64,000 nucleotides of DNA from Burkholderiales bacterium. GTDB taxonomy: Bacteria > Pseudomonadota > Gammaproteobacteria > Burkholderiales > SG8-41. Of the stretch, positions 16,145-26,224 are shown piece after piece. How positions within the stretch are numbered: position 1 is the stretch's first letter; each line of letters begins with the position of its first letter. Below the pieces are notes generated by a model. The model was not told where the DNA came from. It saw only the letters and a list, made by a program, of their open reading frames with translations, and made no database searches. The position numbers were made by a program, and so were the translations under genes. The DNA lies in the NCBI GenBank assembly GCA_019744975.1, contig JAIETP010000027.1, positions 46,151 through 110,150 of the forward strand. Reading direction: 5' to 3'.

Positions 16145-18040
16145 TCAGCTGCGCAGCACCTCGCGGATCTGCTCCAGCGCCGCCGGATCCTCAATGGTGG
16201 TGAGATCGCCCGGGTCACGCCCCTCGGCCAGCGCCTGCAGGGAGCGCCGCAGCAGCTTGCCCGAGCGTGTCTTCGGCAGCAGCGTCACGAACAACACGCG
16301 CTTTGGCCGCCCGATGCCGCCGAGCTGGCGATCCACCACGGCCATGACCTCCTGCTCCTGCGCCGCGCGGCCCGCATCGCCAGCGATTCTCGAGAGGTCT
16401 TTCACCACCGCGAACGCCAGCGGCATCTGGCCCTTGAGAGCGTCCGCAACACCAACCACTGCGACTTCGGCAATATTGGCATGCGCCTGCACGGCCTCCT
16501 CTATTTCCCGGGTGCCGATGCGATGACCGGCCACATTGATCACGTCATCCGTGCGACCGAGGATGAAGGTATAACCGTCGTCATCGCGCACCCCCCAGTC
16601 GAAGGTCGAGTACAGCAGTTGTTTCGGGAAGGTGCGGAAATAAGTTTCGACAAAACGCGTGTCATCACCCCACACCGTGGTCATGCAGCCGGGCGGCAGT
16701 GGCGGCGTGATGGTCAGCACGCCCTTCTCGTTCGGGCCGGCCTCGCTGGCGTCGGATTCGCGCAGCAGTTTCAGGTCGTAGCCGTACACCGGAAAACCCG
16801 GACTGCCGTATTTCACCTTCGCAGGCTCAATGCCCGGCGCCAGCGACATGATCGGCCAGCCGGTTTCGGTCTGCCAGTAATGGTCGATCACCGGTTTCCC
16901 CAGCGCATCATGCAGCCAGCGGTGCGTGGGTTCATCCAGCGGTTCACCGGCGAGGAACAGGTGACGCAGCGATGACAGGTCGTATTTTTTCAAGTACGCC
17001 GGATCCTGCTTTTTCAGCACCCGTGCCGCGGTCGGCGAAGAAAACATGACGCTGACCTTCTGCTCGGCGACGATTTTCCACCAGATGCCGGCATCGGGAC
17101 GGATCGGCAGACCCTCATACAGTATGGTGGTCATGCCGTGGATCAGCGGACCGTAAACGATGTACGAATGACCCACCACCCAGCCGACGTCCGAGGTTGT
17201 GAATATGGTTTCTCCGGGCCTGGCGCCGTAAATTCGATCCATCGAACTCGCCAGCGCCACGGCATAACCGCCGGTATCGCGCTGAACACCCTTCGGTTTA
17301 CCGGTAGTGCCGGAGGTATAGAGGATGTACGAGGGCTCGCCGGACTCCAGCCAGGTCACCGGCACCTGCGCGCTGGCATGTTCGCCGGCGAGCGTAGCGT
17401 AGTCGAGGTCGCGCCCGGACACCGGCTGCCAGTTTTTGTCGATGCCGCGATCGACCACCAGCACGCGCTGCGGCGGATGCTGCGCCAGACGCAGGGCTTC
17501 ATCGACCAGCGGTTTGTAGTGGATTGCGCGTCCGGCGCGCAGTCCGGCGTCCGCGGTAATCAGCAGTTTCGGTTTTGCATCGTCGATACGCGTGGCACAA
17601 CTCGCCGCGGCAAAACCGCCGAACACCACCGAATGCACGGCCCCCAGCCGCGCGCAGGCCAGCATCGCGAACACCGCCTCGGGAATCATCGGCATGTAGA
17701 GCAGCACGCGGTCGCCGCGACCGACGCCCTGCGCGGCAATCACTGCCGCCATCACGTTCACCGCGGCATGTAATTCGCTGTACGTATAACTTTTTTCACT
17801 GTTGGTTTCAGTGGAAATGTAGACCAGCGCCCGCTGGTCGCCGCGCGTCGCGAGGTGACGGTCCAGCGCGTTGTAACAAAGATTGGTCTGGCCGTCGACA
17901 AACCAGCGGGCAAACGGCGGCCGGCTGTAATCCAGTACCCGGTCGAAACGCCGGTGCCAATGAATGCGCCGCGCCTCTTCGGTCCAGAACGATTCCCGAT
18001 CCGTGATCGACCGGCGATGCAGATCCGCGTACGCGCCCAT
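16145..18040 (-). CDS. prpE: propionate--CoA ligase
   Basis: 631 residues of the acetyl/propionyl-CoA synthetase family. The ATP/AMP motif YTSGTTGKPKGV is near residue 255, the adenylation core YWQTETGWP near 400, the hinge DWGVRDDDGYTFILGRTDDVI near 490, and the acetylatable Lys in RSGKLLRRSLQ near 600. The C-terminal GDLTTIEDPAALEQIR is typical of PrpE rather than Acs. It converts propionate, ATP and CoA to propionyl-CoA, feeding the methylcitrate genes across the window. The start at 18040 has AGGAGGGG just upstream. acuI lies 78 bases upstream on the same strand. Confidence 0.88.
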   Translation of the reverse strand: MGAYADLHRRSITDRESFWTEEARRIHWHRRFDRVLDYSRPPFARWFVDGQTNLCYNALDRHLATRGDQRALVYISTETNSEKSYTYSELHAAVNVMAAVIAAQGVGRGDRVLLYMPMIPEAVFAMLACARLGAVHSVVFGGFAAASCATRIDDAKPKLLITADAGLRAGRAIHYKPLVDEALRLAQHPPQRVLVVDRGIDKNWQPVSGRDLDYATLAGEHASAQVPVTWLESGEPSYILYTSGTTGKPKGVQRDTGGYAVALASSMDRIYGARPGETIFTTSDVGWVVGHSYIVYGPLIHGMTTILYEGLPIRPDAGIWWKIVAEQKVSVMFSSPTAARVLKKQDPAYLKKYDLSSLRHLFLAGEPLDEPTHRWLHDALGKPVIDHYWQTETGWPIMSLAPGIEPAKVKYGSPGFPVYGYDLKLLRESDASEAGPNEKGVLTITPPLPPGCMTTVWGDDTRFVETYFRTFPKQLLYSTFDWGVRDDDGYTFILGRTDDVINVAGHRIGTREIEEAVQAHANIAEVAVVGVADALKGQMPLAFAVVKDLSRIAGDAGRAAQEQEVMAVVDRQLGGIGRPKRVLFVTLLPKTRSGKLLRRSLQALAEGRDPGDLTTIEDPAALEQIREVLRS

Positions 18041-18118
18041 ATCCCCTCCTGATGTTGGCACGGTCCCGTGGTTTTAATGGCGGGATCCGCGCACGGGGTC
18101 ATTATGACCCGCGAGGTC

Positions 18119-19108
18119 TTACAACATCCTGACCACGGCACGGCCGCGGATTTCACCCTTCAGCATGCGCTGGAAATACCCCGGCAGTTCGTCGAGCGCG
18201 ATGGTGTGGGCGATGTCGGCGAGATGCCGCGGCTTGAGGTCGCTGGCCAGCCGCGCCCACACACGGCGGCGCAAAGCCATCGGCGTCATCGCCGAATCGA
18301 CACCGATCAGGCGCACACCGCGCAGAATGAACGGCAGCACGCTGGTTTTGAGTTCGATGCCGCCGGCGTTGCCGAAGCTGGCAATCAGCCCCTGCGGCTG
18401 CATGGTGCGCGTCAGCCATCCGAGCTGATCGCCGCCGACCGAATCAAAGGCCGCGGCCCACAGTGGTTTTTCCAGGGGCCGCGCGCCTAAATCAATGGCT
18501 GCGCGATCGAGGATTTCGGCGGCGCCCAGTTTGCGCAGGAAATCATGTTCCGCCGTTTTGCCGGTCACCGCCGTCACCGAGTAGCCCAGTGCCGCCAGCA
18601 TGTCGATGGCAAGGCTGGCCACGCCGCCGGTGGCGCCGTTGACCAGCACCTTGCCGTTGTTCGGCGCCATGCCATTCAATTCCAGCAGTTCGACGGCCAG
18701 ACCTGCGGTATAACCCGCCGTGCCCAGCGCCATCGCATCAAACAGCGTCAGGCCCCTGGGCAGCGGCACCACCCAGTCCGCGGGCACGCGGCAAATTTCC
18801 GAAAAACCACCGTCATGCGCGACACCCATGTCGTAACTGGTGCAGATGATTTCATCATTTGCTTTGAACCTCGCGTCACTGGAACTGAATACCGTACCCG
18901 CCGCATCAATCCCGCCGATCAGCGGATAGTTGCGGATGATCTTGCCGCCGACGCCGGTCGCAGCCAGCGCATCCTTGAAGTTGACGCTGGAATAAGCGGT
19001 GCGGAACACCACTTCACCGCGGCCGATATCGGCCACCGGGACGTCACTGATGCGCCCTTCTATCTTGTTGTTTTCATTGAATATTCTGTAGGCTTTTGTG
19101 TGTGTCAT
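18119..19108 (-). CDS. acuI: acryloyl-CoA reductase / YhdH-family quinone oxidoreductase
   Basis: 329 residues of the MDR superfamily, YhdH/AcuI branch: SSVNFKDALAATG near residue 40, GIDAAGTVFSSSD near 66, and the NADPH-binding stretch VLVNGATGGVASLAIDMLAALG near 150. AcuI reduces acryloyl-CoA to propionyl-CoA with NADPH. Its position next to prpE and the presence of prpC/prpD support that role here, but YhdH relatives with other substrates cannot be excluded by sequence alone. The gene is 14 bases downstream of zapE. Confidence 0.82.
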   Translation of the reverse strand: MTHTKAYRIFNENNKIEGRISDVPVADIGRGEVVFRTAYSSVNFKDALAATGVGGKIIRNYPLIGGIDAAGTVFSSSDARFKANDEIICTSYDMGVAHDGGFSEICRVPADWVVPLPRGLTLFDAMALGTAGYTAGLAVELLELNGMAPNNGKVLVNGATGGVASLAIDMLAALGYSVTAVTGKTAEHDFLRKLGAAEILDRAAIDLGARPLEKPLWAAAFDSVGGDQLGWLTRTMQPQGLIASFGNAGGIELKTSVLPFILRGVRLIGVDSAMTPMALRRRVWARLASDLKPRHLADIAHTIALDELPGYFQRMLKGEIRGRAVVRML

Positions 19109-19122
19109 GGGGCCTCAGGGTT

Positions 19123-20238
19123 TCAGGGTAAATGGGGTTGGGACAGATACTGCCGCGTCTGCATTTCGGTGAGTCGGCTCACCAGCCGCTCCCTCAGCGA
19201 CGCGTTGAGATGCGCCTGGAAACCATCGCTGTCGGCGGCATCGGCCACCAGATCATCGACCGGCACCGCAGCCGCCAGCATCAGCTTCACCCGCCGATCA
19301 TAGAACTCATCGACCAGCCACACAAACCGCCGCAACTGGTCGCCATCCGCTTCGGTGAATCTCGGCACGCCGGACAGCAGAATGGTGTGATAACGGCGCG
19401 CAAGTTCGATGTAGTCGGGTTTGCCGCGCGGCCCCGCGCACAGTTCGGGAAAATCGAACCAGGCAATGCCCGGCGCCTGGCGCCGCACGCGGATCAGCCG
19501 GTCTTCGATGTCCAGCGGCGCATTGTCATCGGCACCACCAGCAATATGACTGAAAGCGTCGTCAATGCGGCGTTCGGCATCGGCTCCGATGTGATAAGTC
19601 CCGGCCTTTTCCAGTTCACGCAGCCGGTAATCGGTGCCGGCATCGACATTGACCACGGTCATGCGCTCCTGAATCAGGGCGATCGCCGGCAGGAACTGAT
19701 TGCGCTGCAGGCCGTGCAAGTACAGTTCCTGTGGTGCGAAATTGGATGTTGTCAGCAGCACAACACCTTCGGCCATCAGACCTTCGAGCAGACGCCGCAT
19801 CAGCATCGCATCGGTGATGTCGGTGACATGGAATTCGTCAAGGCACAGCAGCCGCACTTCGGCTGCGATGTCGCGCGCCACCAGCGCCATCGGTTCCTCG
19901 TTGCCCTGGTGGGCAAACAGCGACTTGTGGATTTCCTGCATGAAGCGGTGAAAATGCACGCGCTTTTTGCTGACGTCGGGGACGTAGGCAAAAAAATGGT
20001 CCATCAGGAAACTTTTGCCGCGGCCAACCCCGCCCCACAGATAAACCCCGCGGATGGCGCGATTGCGGCTCAGGAAGCTGAACAGGCCGCGGCGCTGCTG
20101 CACATGCAGGTTGGCATGCACCCGCTGCAGTTCGCGGGCAGCCGCGAGTTGCGCCGCATCGGGCATGAAGCCGTGTTCCGCGGCGCGCGCACGGAGAAAG
20201 GAAACGAAATCCTCGAAGGGCGGGGGCATGTCTGTCAA
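19123..20238 (-). CDS. zapE: cell division protein ZapE (AFG1-like ATPase)
   Basis: 371 residues of the AFG1/ZapE P-loop ATPase family: Walker A GGVGRGKSFLMD near residue 76, Walker B LCLDEFHVTDITDAML near 133, TTSNFAPQELYLHGLQR, and WFDFPELCAGPRGKPDYIEL later. ZapE associates with the Z-ring and the family is implicated in membrane-protein turnover. It commonly follows the 2-oxoglutarate dehydrogenase genes in betaproteobacteria, as here. The gap to lpdA is filled with GTTCACC repeats. Confidence 0.92.
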   Translation of the reverse strand: MTDMPPPFEDFVSFLRARAAEHGFMPDAAQLAAARELQRVHANLHVQQRRGLFSFLSRNRAIRGVYLWGGVGRGKSFLMDHFFAYVPDVSKKRVHFHRFMQEIHKSLFAHQGNEEPMALVARDIAAEVRLLCLDEFHVTDITDAMLMRRLLEGLMAEGVVLLTTSNFAPQELYLHGLQRNQFLPAIALIQERMTVVNVDAGTDYRLRELEKAGTYHIGADAERRIDDAFSHIAGGADDNAPLDIEDRLIRVRRQAPGIAWFDFPELCAGPRGKPDYIELARRYHTILLSGVPRFTEADGDQLRRFVWLVDEFYDRRVKLMLAAAVPVDDLVADAADSDGFQAHLNASLRERLVSRLTEMQTRQYLSQPHLP

Positions 20239-20264
20239 TCGGCGCAGGTAGGCCCGCAGAAGCG

Positions 20265-20437
20265 TGAAGGAGTGAACGGGTCAAGGGAACACTTGAGGCG
20301 GAGCAGAACGGGTGAATACCCCCTCCCTGTCCCTCCCCCGTGCAACGGGGGAGAGAACCCGAGGCGGCTTTTCACTCGTTCACCCGTTCACCACTCACCC
20401 GTTCACCACTCACCCGTTCACCGACTCACCGGTTCAC
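20265..20437. repeat. GTGAACG-type repeats between lpdA and zapE
   Basis: The gap carries GTGAAGGAGTGAACGGG near 20265, GAACGGGTGAA near 20307, and then from 20371 a run built on the 15-base unit CACTCACCCGTTCAC (two exact head-to-tail copies plus two variants). The run continues to the lpdA stop codon region. The same words, in inverted arrangement, fill the odhB-lpdA gap at 21871-21963. Confidence 0.8.
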
Positions 20438-21858
20438 AGATTCAACGTCCGGTTGTCGACGGCCAGTGCCGCCTCCTTCATCGCCTCGGACAATGAAGGA
20501 TGGGCATGGCAGATCAGCGCGATGTCTTCGGAAGACGCGCCGAACTCCATCGCCACCACGGCTTCGGCAATCAGCTCGGAAGCCATCGGCCCGATGATGT
20601 GTACGCCGAGGATGCGGTCGGTGCGTTCATCGGCGAGGAATTTGACAAAACCCGTCGTGTCACCCAGCGCGCGGGCACGGCCGTTGGCCATGAACGGAAA
20701 GGAACCGGCCCGGTATTTGACGCCCTCCTGCTTCAGCTGCTGTTCGGTTTTGCCGACCCAGGCGATTTCCGGCGAGGTGTAGATCACCCAGGGCACGGTG
20801 TTGAAATCAACGTGACCGTGTTTGCCGGCGATACGCTCGGCCACTGCCACGCCCTCTTCCTCCGCCTTGTGCGCCAGCATCGGCCCGCGCACCACGTCGC
20901 CCACCGCCCACACGCCGGGCAGGTTGGTTTTGCAGTCGCCGTCGACCGCGACAAAACCGCGCTCGTCGATTTTGAGACCCACTGAATTACCGTTCAGGCC
21001 ATTGGTATTCGGCACACGACCGATGGACACGATCAATTTATCCACGACCAGTGTCTGCGCCGCACCGGCGTTGTCGGTGTATTCAACGGTGACGTTTTTC
21101 TTCGCCGTGATCTTGCCGACCTTGACTCCGGTATGGATCGCCAAGCCCTGCTTGGTGAATACTTTCTGCGCTTCCTTGGCCACCTGCTCGTCCACCGCGC
21201 CGAGAAAAGCCGGCAGCGCTTCGAGCACCGTGACTTCCGCACCCAGCCGCCGCCACACGCTGCCCATTTCAAGGCCGATGACACCGGCGCCGATCACACC
21301 GAGTTTTTTCGGAGTTTCGGCAATTGCAAGTGCCCCCGCATTGTCGAGCACCAGCTTGTTGTCGAAGGGCATGTCGGGCAAGGCACGCGGATTCGAACCC
21401 GTGGCGATGATCACCTGTTTCGCGGTCAGCACTTCCGCGCTTTTGCCCGAGACCTGGATCTGCCAGGCGCCGGCACCGCCGCCGGCAAAGGCACCGGTGC
21501 CATGAAAAAAAGTGACCTTGTTTTTCTTGAACAGATAGAGGATGCCGTCGTTGTTCTGTTTGACGACCTTGTCCTTGCGCGCCAGCATCTGTCCGACATC
21601 AATCGACAGCCCCTTGACCGAAATGCCGTGGTCGGCGAAGGCATGGCCGGCATGGTCGAAATTTTCCGAGGACTGCAGCAGCGCTTTCGACGGTATGCAA
21701 CCGACGTTGGTGCAGGTGCCGCCGGGTGCGGGTTTACCTTCGGGCGTACTCCACTCGTCGATGCAGGCGACCTGCATCCCCAGTTGAGCCGCGCGAATCG
21801 CGGCGATGTACCCGCCGGGACCGGCGCCGATTACGACTACATCAAAGGATTTGGACAT
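20434..21858 (-). CDS. lpdA: dihydrolipoyl dehydrogenase (E3)
   Basis: 474 residues. The FAD-binding [17 protein letters not shown] starts at residue 11, and the redox disulfide sits in [15 protein letters not shown] near residue 48. The NAD-binding [17 protein letters not shown] follows near 185, [18 protein letters not shown] near 320, and the C-terminal catalytic His-Glu pair is in [14 protein letters not shown]. It reoxidises dihydrolipoamide of the 2-oxoglutarate dehydrogenase complex whose E2 and E1 genes lie directly upstream. Length and motifs are standard. Confidence 0.96.
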   Translation of the reverse strand: MSKSFDVVVIGAGPGGYIAAIRAAQLGMQVACIDEWSTPEGKPAPGGTCTNVGCIPSKALLQSSENFDHAGHAFADHGISVKGLSIDVGQMLARKDKVVKQNNDGILYLFKKNKVTFFHGTGAFAGGGAGAWQIQVSGKSAEVLTAKQVIIATGSNPRALPDMPFDNKLVLDNAGALAIAETPKKLGVIGAGVIGLEMGSVWRRLGAEVTVLEALPAFLGAVDEQVAKEAQKVFTKQGLAIHTGVKVGKITAKKNVTVEYTDNAGAAQTLVVDKLIVSIGRVPNTNGLNGNSVGLKIDERGFVAVDGDCKTNLPGVWAVGDVVRGPMLAHKAEEEGVAVAERIAGKHGHVDFNTVPWVIYTSPEIAWVGKTEQQLKQEGVKYRAGSFPFMANGRARALGDTTGFVKFLADERTDRILGVHIIGPMASELIAEAVVAMEFGASSEDIALICHAHPSLSEAMKEAALAVDNRTLNL

Positions 21859-21870
21859 GATTTTTAAACC

Positions 21871-21963
21871 GTGAACGGGTGAACGAGTGAACGGGTGAAC
21901 GAGTGAACGGGTGACGAATGTCCGGGGTTTTCCCGTTCACTCGTTCACCCGTTCACCACTCAC
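21871..21963. repeat. GTGAACGGGTGAACGA repeats forming a 25-bp inverted repeat
   Basis: From 21871 the 16-base unit GTGAACGGGTGAACGA occurs 2.75 times in tandem. After a 20-base spacer the reverse complement follows. Bases 21887-21911 are perfectly complementary to 21932-21956, giving a 25-bp stem in the mRNA between odhB and lpdA. It may limit read-through, stabilise the upstream message or adjust lpdA expression. Confidence 0.9.
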
Positions 21964-21966
21964 GCC

Positions 21967-23217
21967 TTAAATATCCAGCAGAAGCCGCGCCGGATCTTCC
22001 AGCGCCTCTTTCATCGCCACCAGCGACAGCACGGCTTCGCGGCCGTCGATGATGCGGTGGTCGTAGGACAGTGCGAGGTAGTTCATCGGCCGGATCACAA
22101 CCTGGCCGTTCTCGGCCACCGGGCGATCCTTGGTGGCATGTACGCCGAGGATCGCGCTTTGCGGCGGGTTGATGATCGGCGTTGACAGCATTGAGCCGAA
22201 TACACCGCCGTTGGAAATCGAGAACGTGCCGCCGGTGAGTTCTTCAATCGTCAGCTTGCCGTCCTGGGCACGCTTGCCGAATTCGGCAATCTGTTTCTCG
22301 ATGTCAGCCAGGCTCAGCTGGTCGCAGTTGCGCAGGATGGGCACCACCAGACCACGCGGGCTGCCCACTGCGATGCCGATGTCATGGTAACCGTGATAGA
22401 CGATGTCGTTGCCGTCGATCGAGGCATTGACCAGCGGGTATTTTTTCAGCGCGTGTACTGCGGCTTTGACGAAGAAGGACATGAAACCGAGCTTCACGCC
22501 ATGCTCCTTCTCGAACTTGTCCTTGTACCTGCTGCGCATCTCCATCACCGGCTGCATGTTGACCTCGTTGAACGTGGTCAGGATCGCTGCGGTGGATTGG
22601 GATTGCACCAGACGTTCGGCGATACGCGCGCGCAGGCGTGACATCGGCACGCGTTGCTCGGGACGATCACCCAGGTCGCCAAGATCCACGGTGGGCATCA
22701 CCCGTGACGGTGCCGCCGCTGCTGGCGCTGTCGTTACTCCCGTTTTTACACCGCCCGCATTTACTCCGCCTTCTGCGGCTTGGATGACATCACCCTTGGT
22801 GACACGACCGCCGCGACCGGTGCCGCTCAAGGCGCCGGTATCGATGTTTTTTTCGGCAGCGAGTTTTTGCGCCGCGGGCATCGCCGGTGCGCCGGCTGCC
22901 GGGGCCTTGGCCGCTGCCGGTGTGGCAGCTGCGGGAGCAGCAGGCGCTGCAGGCGCAGCCGCACCCGCCTCGGGTTTTGCATCGGTGTCGATGGTGGCGA
23001 TGATTTCGTTGCTGGTGACCAGACCACCGTCGGCCTTGACGATTTTCACCAGCACGCCCGCCTGCGGCGCCGGGGTTTCGAGCACGACCTTGTCGGTCTC
23101 GATATCCACCAGATTTTCGTCACGCTTGACGTATTCGCCGGTTTTTTTGTGCCACGACACCAGGGTCGCCTCGGCCACTGATTCCGAGAGTTGGGGCACT
23201 TTCACATCGACGAGCAT
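21967..23217 (-). CDS. odhB: dihydrolipoyllysine succinyltransferase (E2 of 2-oxoglutarate dehydrogenase)
   Basis: 416 residues. The single lipoyl domain has the lipoylated Lys in [15 protein letters not shown] near residue 43, followed by an Ala/Pro-rich linker (about 85-115), a peripheral-subunit-binding domain ([20 protein letters not shown] near 120) and the catalytic domain from about 185, with active-site [11 protein letters not shown] near the C terminus. It is the core of the OGDH complex, between sucA and lpdA. A ribosome site CGGAG precedes the ATG by seven bases, after an AT-rich element. Confidence 0.95.
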   Translation of the reverse strand: MLVDVKVPQLSESVAEATLVSWHKKTGEYVKRDENLVDIETDKVVLETPAPQAGVLVKIVKADGGLVTSNEIIATIDTDAKPEAGAAAPAAPAAPAAATPAAAKAPAAGAPAMPAAQKLAAEKNIDTGALSGTGRGGRVTKGDVIQAAEGGVNAGGVKTGVTTAPAAAAPSRVMPTVDLGDLGDRPEQRVPMSRLRARIAERLVQSQSTAAILTTFNEVNMQPVMEMRSRYKDKFEKEHGVKLGFMSFFVKAAVHALKKYPLVNASIDGNDIVYHGYHDIGIAVGSPRGLVVPILRNCDQLSLADIEKQIAEFGKRAQDGKLTIEELTGGTFSISNGGVFGSMLSTPIINPPQSAILGVHATKDRPVAENGQVVIRPMNYLALSYDHRIIDGREAVLSLVAMKEALEDPARLLLDI

Positions 23218-23281
23218 GATTACTCCGTAAATATTTGATTTAATTTAATAATTATACGATTTTGGTATCTTGGCAGGATAC

Positions 23282-26161
23282 TCAGAACTCTTCGCCATCG
23301 GCGAGAGGCCGCGGCTTGAAGGCCCGCGGCTGGCTGCCACCGGACAGTGTCAGCGCCTGGTCGACGAGTTCCTTCTGCTGTTTTTCGTGCAATGACTTGT
23401 AACCGGCCGCCGGCGAAGCCGATGAATCACGTCCCGCGTAATACAGTTTCTGGTGCGGCAGCAGGTGACGCATCAGGTAATGCTGGATATGCCGCCACGA
23501 GCCCTGGTTGCGCGGTTCTTCCTGGCACCAGACGATTTCCTTGGCATTTTTGTAGCGCACGATCTGCGCACGGAACTCTTCATGCGCAAACGGATAGATT
23601 TGCGCAATACGCACCAGAGGCAGATTGGCAATGCCCCGCGCACGACGTTCGGCACGCAGGTCGTAGTACACCTTGCCGCTGCAGAAAATCACGCGTTCGA
23701 CTTTTTCCGGATCAATCTCGCGGGCATCCCAGTCTTCGTTGACCGGATTGAACTTGTCGTTGGCGAATTCCTCCAGCGGCGACACCGATTCCTTGTGGCG
23801 CAGCAGGCTTTTCGGCGAAAAAATGATCAGCGGCTTGCGGTGCGGCCGCACCATCTGCCGGCGCAGCAGGTAATACATCTGCACCGGTGTCGCCGGCACG
23901 CAGATCTGCATGTTGTAGTCCGCGCACAATTGCAGGAAACGCTCGATGCGACCTGAGGAATGTTCCGGACCCGCGCCTTCGTAACCGTGCGGCAGCATCA
24001 TGGTCAGTCCGCACATGCGGCCCCACTTCACCTCGCCGGATGCAATGAACTGGTCGATGACGACCTGGGCGCCGTTGACGAAGTCGCCGTACTGCGCCTC
24101 CCAGATCACCAGTTCCTTCGGTCCGGACGTCGCATATCCGTATTCAAAACCGATCACCGCTTCTTCCGACAACACCGAATCGATGACGACAAAATCGCTC
24201 TGATCCGGCGCCAGGTGCTGCAACGGCACATAAGTGCCTTCATCCCAGCGCTCGCGATTCTGGTCGTGCAGCACGGCATGGCGATGGAAAAACGTGCCGC
24301 GGCCGGAGTCCTGACCACACAAACGCACGGAGTAGCCTTCGGTCAGCAGTGTCGCGTACGCCAGCGTTTCCGCCATACCCCAGTCCAGCGGCAACTTGCC
24401 TTCGGCCATCAAGCGGCGATCCTGCAGGATTTTTTCGACCCGCGGGTGCACCTTGATGTTGGCCGGCACTTCGCAGACCTTGCGCGCCAGTGCCTGCAGT
24501 TTTTCCAGCGGCAGGCGGGTGTCGTCGTTCTCGTTCCACTTGGTGCCCTTGTATGGGCTCCAATCGGCTTCGAACGGCGGCTTGTAATTGGACAGGATGG
24601 TCTTGTTGGTGTGGTAACCGCGGTCCAGCGCATCGCGGAACACGGCAACCATCTGGTCGGCTTCGGCCTCGGTGACCACGCCCTCGGCGATCAGGCGGTC
24701 GGCGTAGACCTTGCGCGGCGTCGGGTGGGTATGGATGCGCCGGTACATCAGCGGTTGCGTCACCATCGGCTCGTCCTGCTCATTGTGGCCGAGGCGGCGG
24801 TAACAGACCATGTCGATCACCACATCCTTGCGGAACGTGGTGCGGTAATCAAGGGCGATTTCAGTGACAAAAGCGATGGCTTCCGGATCGTCGCCGTTGA
24901 CGTGGAAAATCGGCACCTCAAGCATTTTCACCACATCCGAGCAATACAGCGACGAACGCGCGTCACGCGGATCGGAAGTGGTGAAGCCGATCTGATTGTT
25001 GATGATGATGTGCACGGTGCCGCCGGTGCCAAAACCGCGGGTTTCCGCGAAATTCAGCACTTCCTGGATCACGCCCTGCCCGGCAAACGCCGCATCACCG
25101 TGAATCAGCACCGGCAGCACCTGCGCTCCGGTGTGGTCCTTGCGGCGATGCTGTCGCGCGCGAACCGAACCTTCGACCACCGGGTTGACGATCTCCAGGT
25201 GGGACGGGTTGAACGCGACCGTGACATGCATCGGGCCGCCCGGGGTCATCACGTTCGACGAAAAACCATCATGGTATTTGACGTCGCCGGCAAGCACGTC
25301 GGCCTGCTGCTTGCCCTCGAAGGACGAGAACAGATCCGCCGGCATCTTGCCCAGCGTATTGACCAGCACATTGAGCCGCCCGCGGTGCGCCATGCCGATC
25401 ACCATTTCCTGCACGCCGCTTTTGCCGGCATGCTGCAACAGGTGGTCGAGCATCGGAATCAGGCCGTCTCCGCCTTCCAGCGAAAACCGGGTCTGGCCGA
25501 CGTATTTGGCGTTGAGATATTTCTCCAGCGTATCCGCCGCGGTCAGCCGGTCGAGCAGGTGCTTTTTGTAAGCGGCGTCGTAATTCGGCCGTCCGCGCGT
25601 CGGCTCGAGCCGCTCCGACATCCAGCGCTTCTGCGGAATGTCGGACATGTACATGTATTCCACACCGATGCTGCGGCAGTAGGTATCGCGCAGAGCCTGC
25701 AGGATGTCGCGCAGCGTTGCCTTGGCCGGACCGTGCAGTGTGCCGGTGTCGAACACCGTATCCATGTCCTGCTCGGTGAGGCCGTAATGCGCAGGATCCA
25801 GCTCGGCGATCACCGGCGCCTCGATAATGCGCTTCAGTGGATCAAAATCTGCCACGCGGTTGCCCTGGAAACGGTATGCCGAAATCAGCTGCATCACCGC
25901 AAACTGCTTTTGCAGGTTCTGCGCCGCAGCCGCCCCGCCGCTGACCACGCGCCGGTTGCGGGCCATATCAACAAAACGCTGCTGCACTTCCGAATGCGCG
26001 ACGTCGGCCGGCCCGTCATCGAGTTTCTGCAGTTCGTCGAAGTAACCCCTCCAGCGCGGCTCCACCGACTGCGGATCCTTCAGATACTGTTCGTAAAGGC
26101 CCTCGACAAACGGCGCGTTGGCGCCGAACAGCAGCGAGGTACCGCGGGATTCCTTGATCAT
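23282..26161 (-). CDS. sucA: 2-oxoglutarate dehydrogenase E1 component
   Basis: 959 residues, full length for SucA. The N-terminal LFGANAPFVEGLYEQYLKDP contacts E2. Thiamine-diphosphate-binding and catalytic regions include MAHRGRLNVLVNTLGK, the HGDAAFAGQG block, and the Mg/ThDP motif GDDPEAIAFV near residue 400. The C-terminal half has the transketolase-like pyrimidine domain (EAQYGDFVNGAQVVIDQF) and PKSLLRHK. It decarboxylates 2-oxoglutarate and passes the succinyl group to OdhB. It lies 64 bases upstream of odhB and downstream of gltA on the same strand. Confidence 0.97.
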   Translation of the reverse strand: MIKESRGTSLLFGANAPFVEGLYEQYLKDPQSVEPRWRGYFDELQKLDDGPADVAHSEVQQRFVDMARNRRVVSGGAAAAQNLQKQFAVMQLISAYRFQGNRVADFDPLKRIIEAPVIAELDPAHYGLTEQDMDTVFDTGTLHGPAKATLRDILQALRDTYCRSIGVEYMYMSDIPQKRWMSERLEPTRGRPNYDAAYKKHLLDRLTAADTLEKYLNAKYVGQTRFSLEGGDGLIPMLDHLLQHAGKSGVQEMVIGMAHRGRLNVLVNTLGKMPADLFSSFEGKQQADVLAGDVKYHDGFSSNVMTPGGPMHVTVAFNPSHLEIVNPVVEGSVRARQHRRKDHTGAQVLPVLIHGDAAFAGQGVIQEVLNFAETRGFGTGGTVHIIINNQIGFTTSDPRDARSSLYCSDVVKMLEVPIFHVNGDDPEAIAFVTEIALDYRTTFRKDVVIDMVCYRRLGHNEQDEPMVTQPLMYRRIHTHPTPRKVYADRLIAEGVVTEAEADQMVAVFRDALDRGYHTNKTILSNYKPPFEADWSPYKGTKWNENDDTRLPLEKLQALARKVCEVPANIKVHPRVEKILQDRRLMAEGKLPLDWGMAETLAYATLLTEGYSVRLCGQDSGRGTFFHRHAVLHDQNRERWDEGTYVPLQHLAPDQSDFVVIDSVLSEEAVIGFEYGYATSGPKELVIWEAQYGDFVNGAQVVIDQFIASGEVKWGRMCGLTMMLPHGYEGAGPEHSSGRIERFLQLCADYNMQICVPATPVQMYYLLRRQMVRPHRKPLIIFSPKSLLRHKESVSPLEEFANDKFNPVNEDWDAREIDPEKVERVIFCSGKVYYDLRAERRARGIANLPLVRIAQIYPFAHEEFRAQIVRYKNAKEIVWCQEEPRNQGSWRHIQHYLMRHLLPHQKLYYAGRDSSASPAAGYKSLHEKQQKELVDQALTLSGGSQPRAFKPRPLADGEEF

Positions 26162-26224
26162 GTCTGCACCTGAAACTGAAAGGGTTGCTGCCGTCAGGCG
26201 CCGCCGGCGGCGGCGCCCTCGGAC

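Noticed and set aside
23960..26173. A 737-codon open frame antisense to sucA
   Set aside because: It mirrors the codon structure of a conserved, highly biased GC-rich gene; the His/Arg/Gln-rich translation has no family features.
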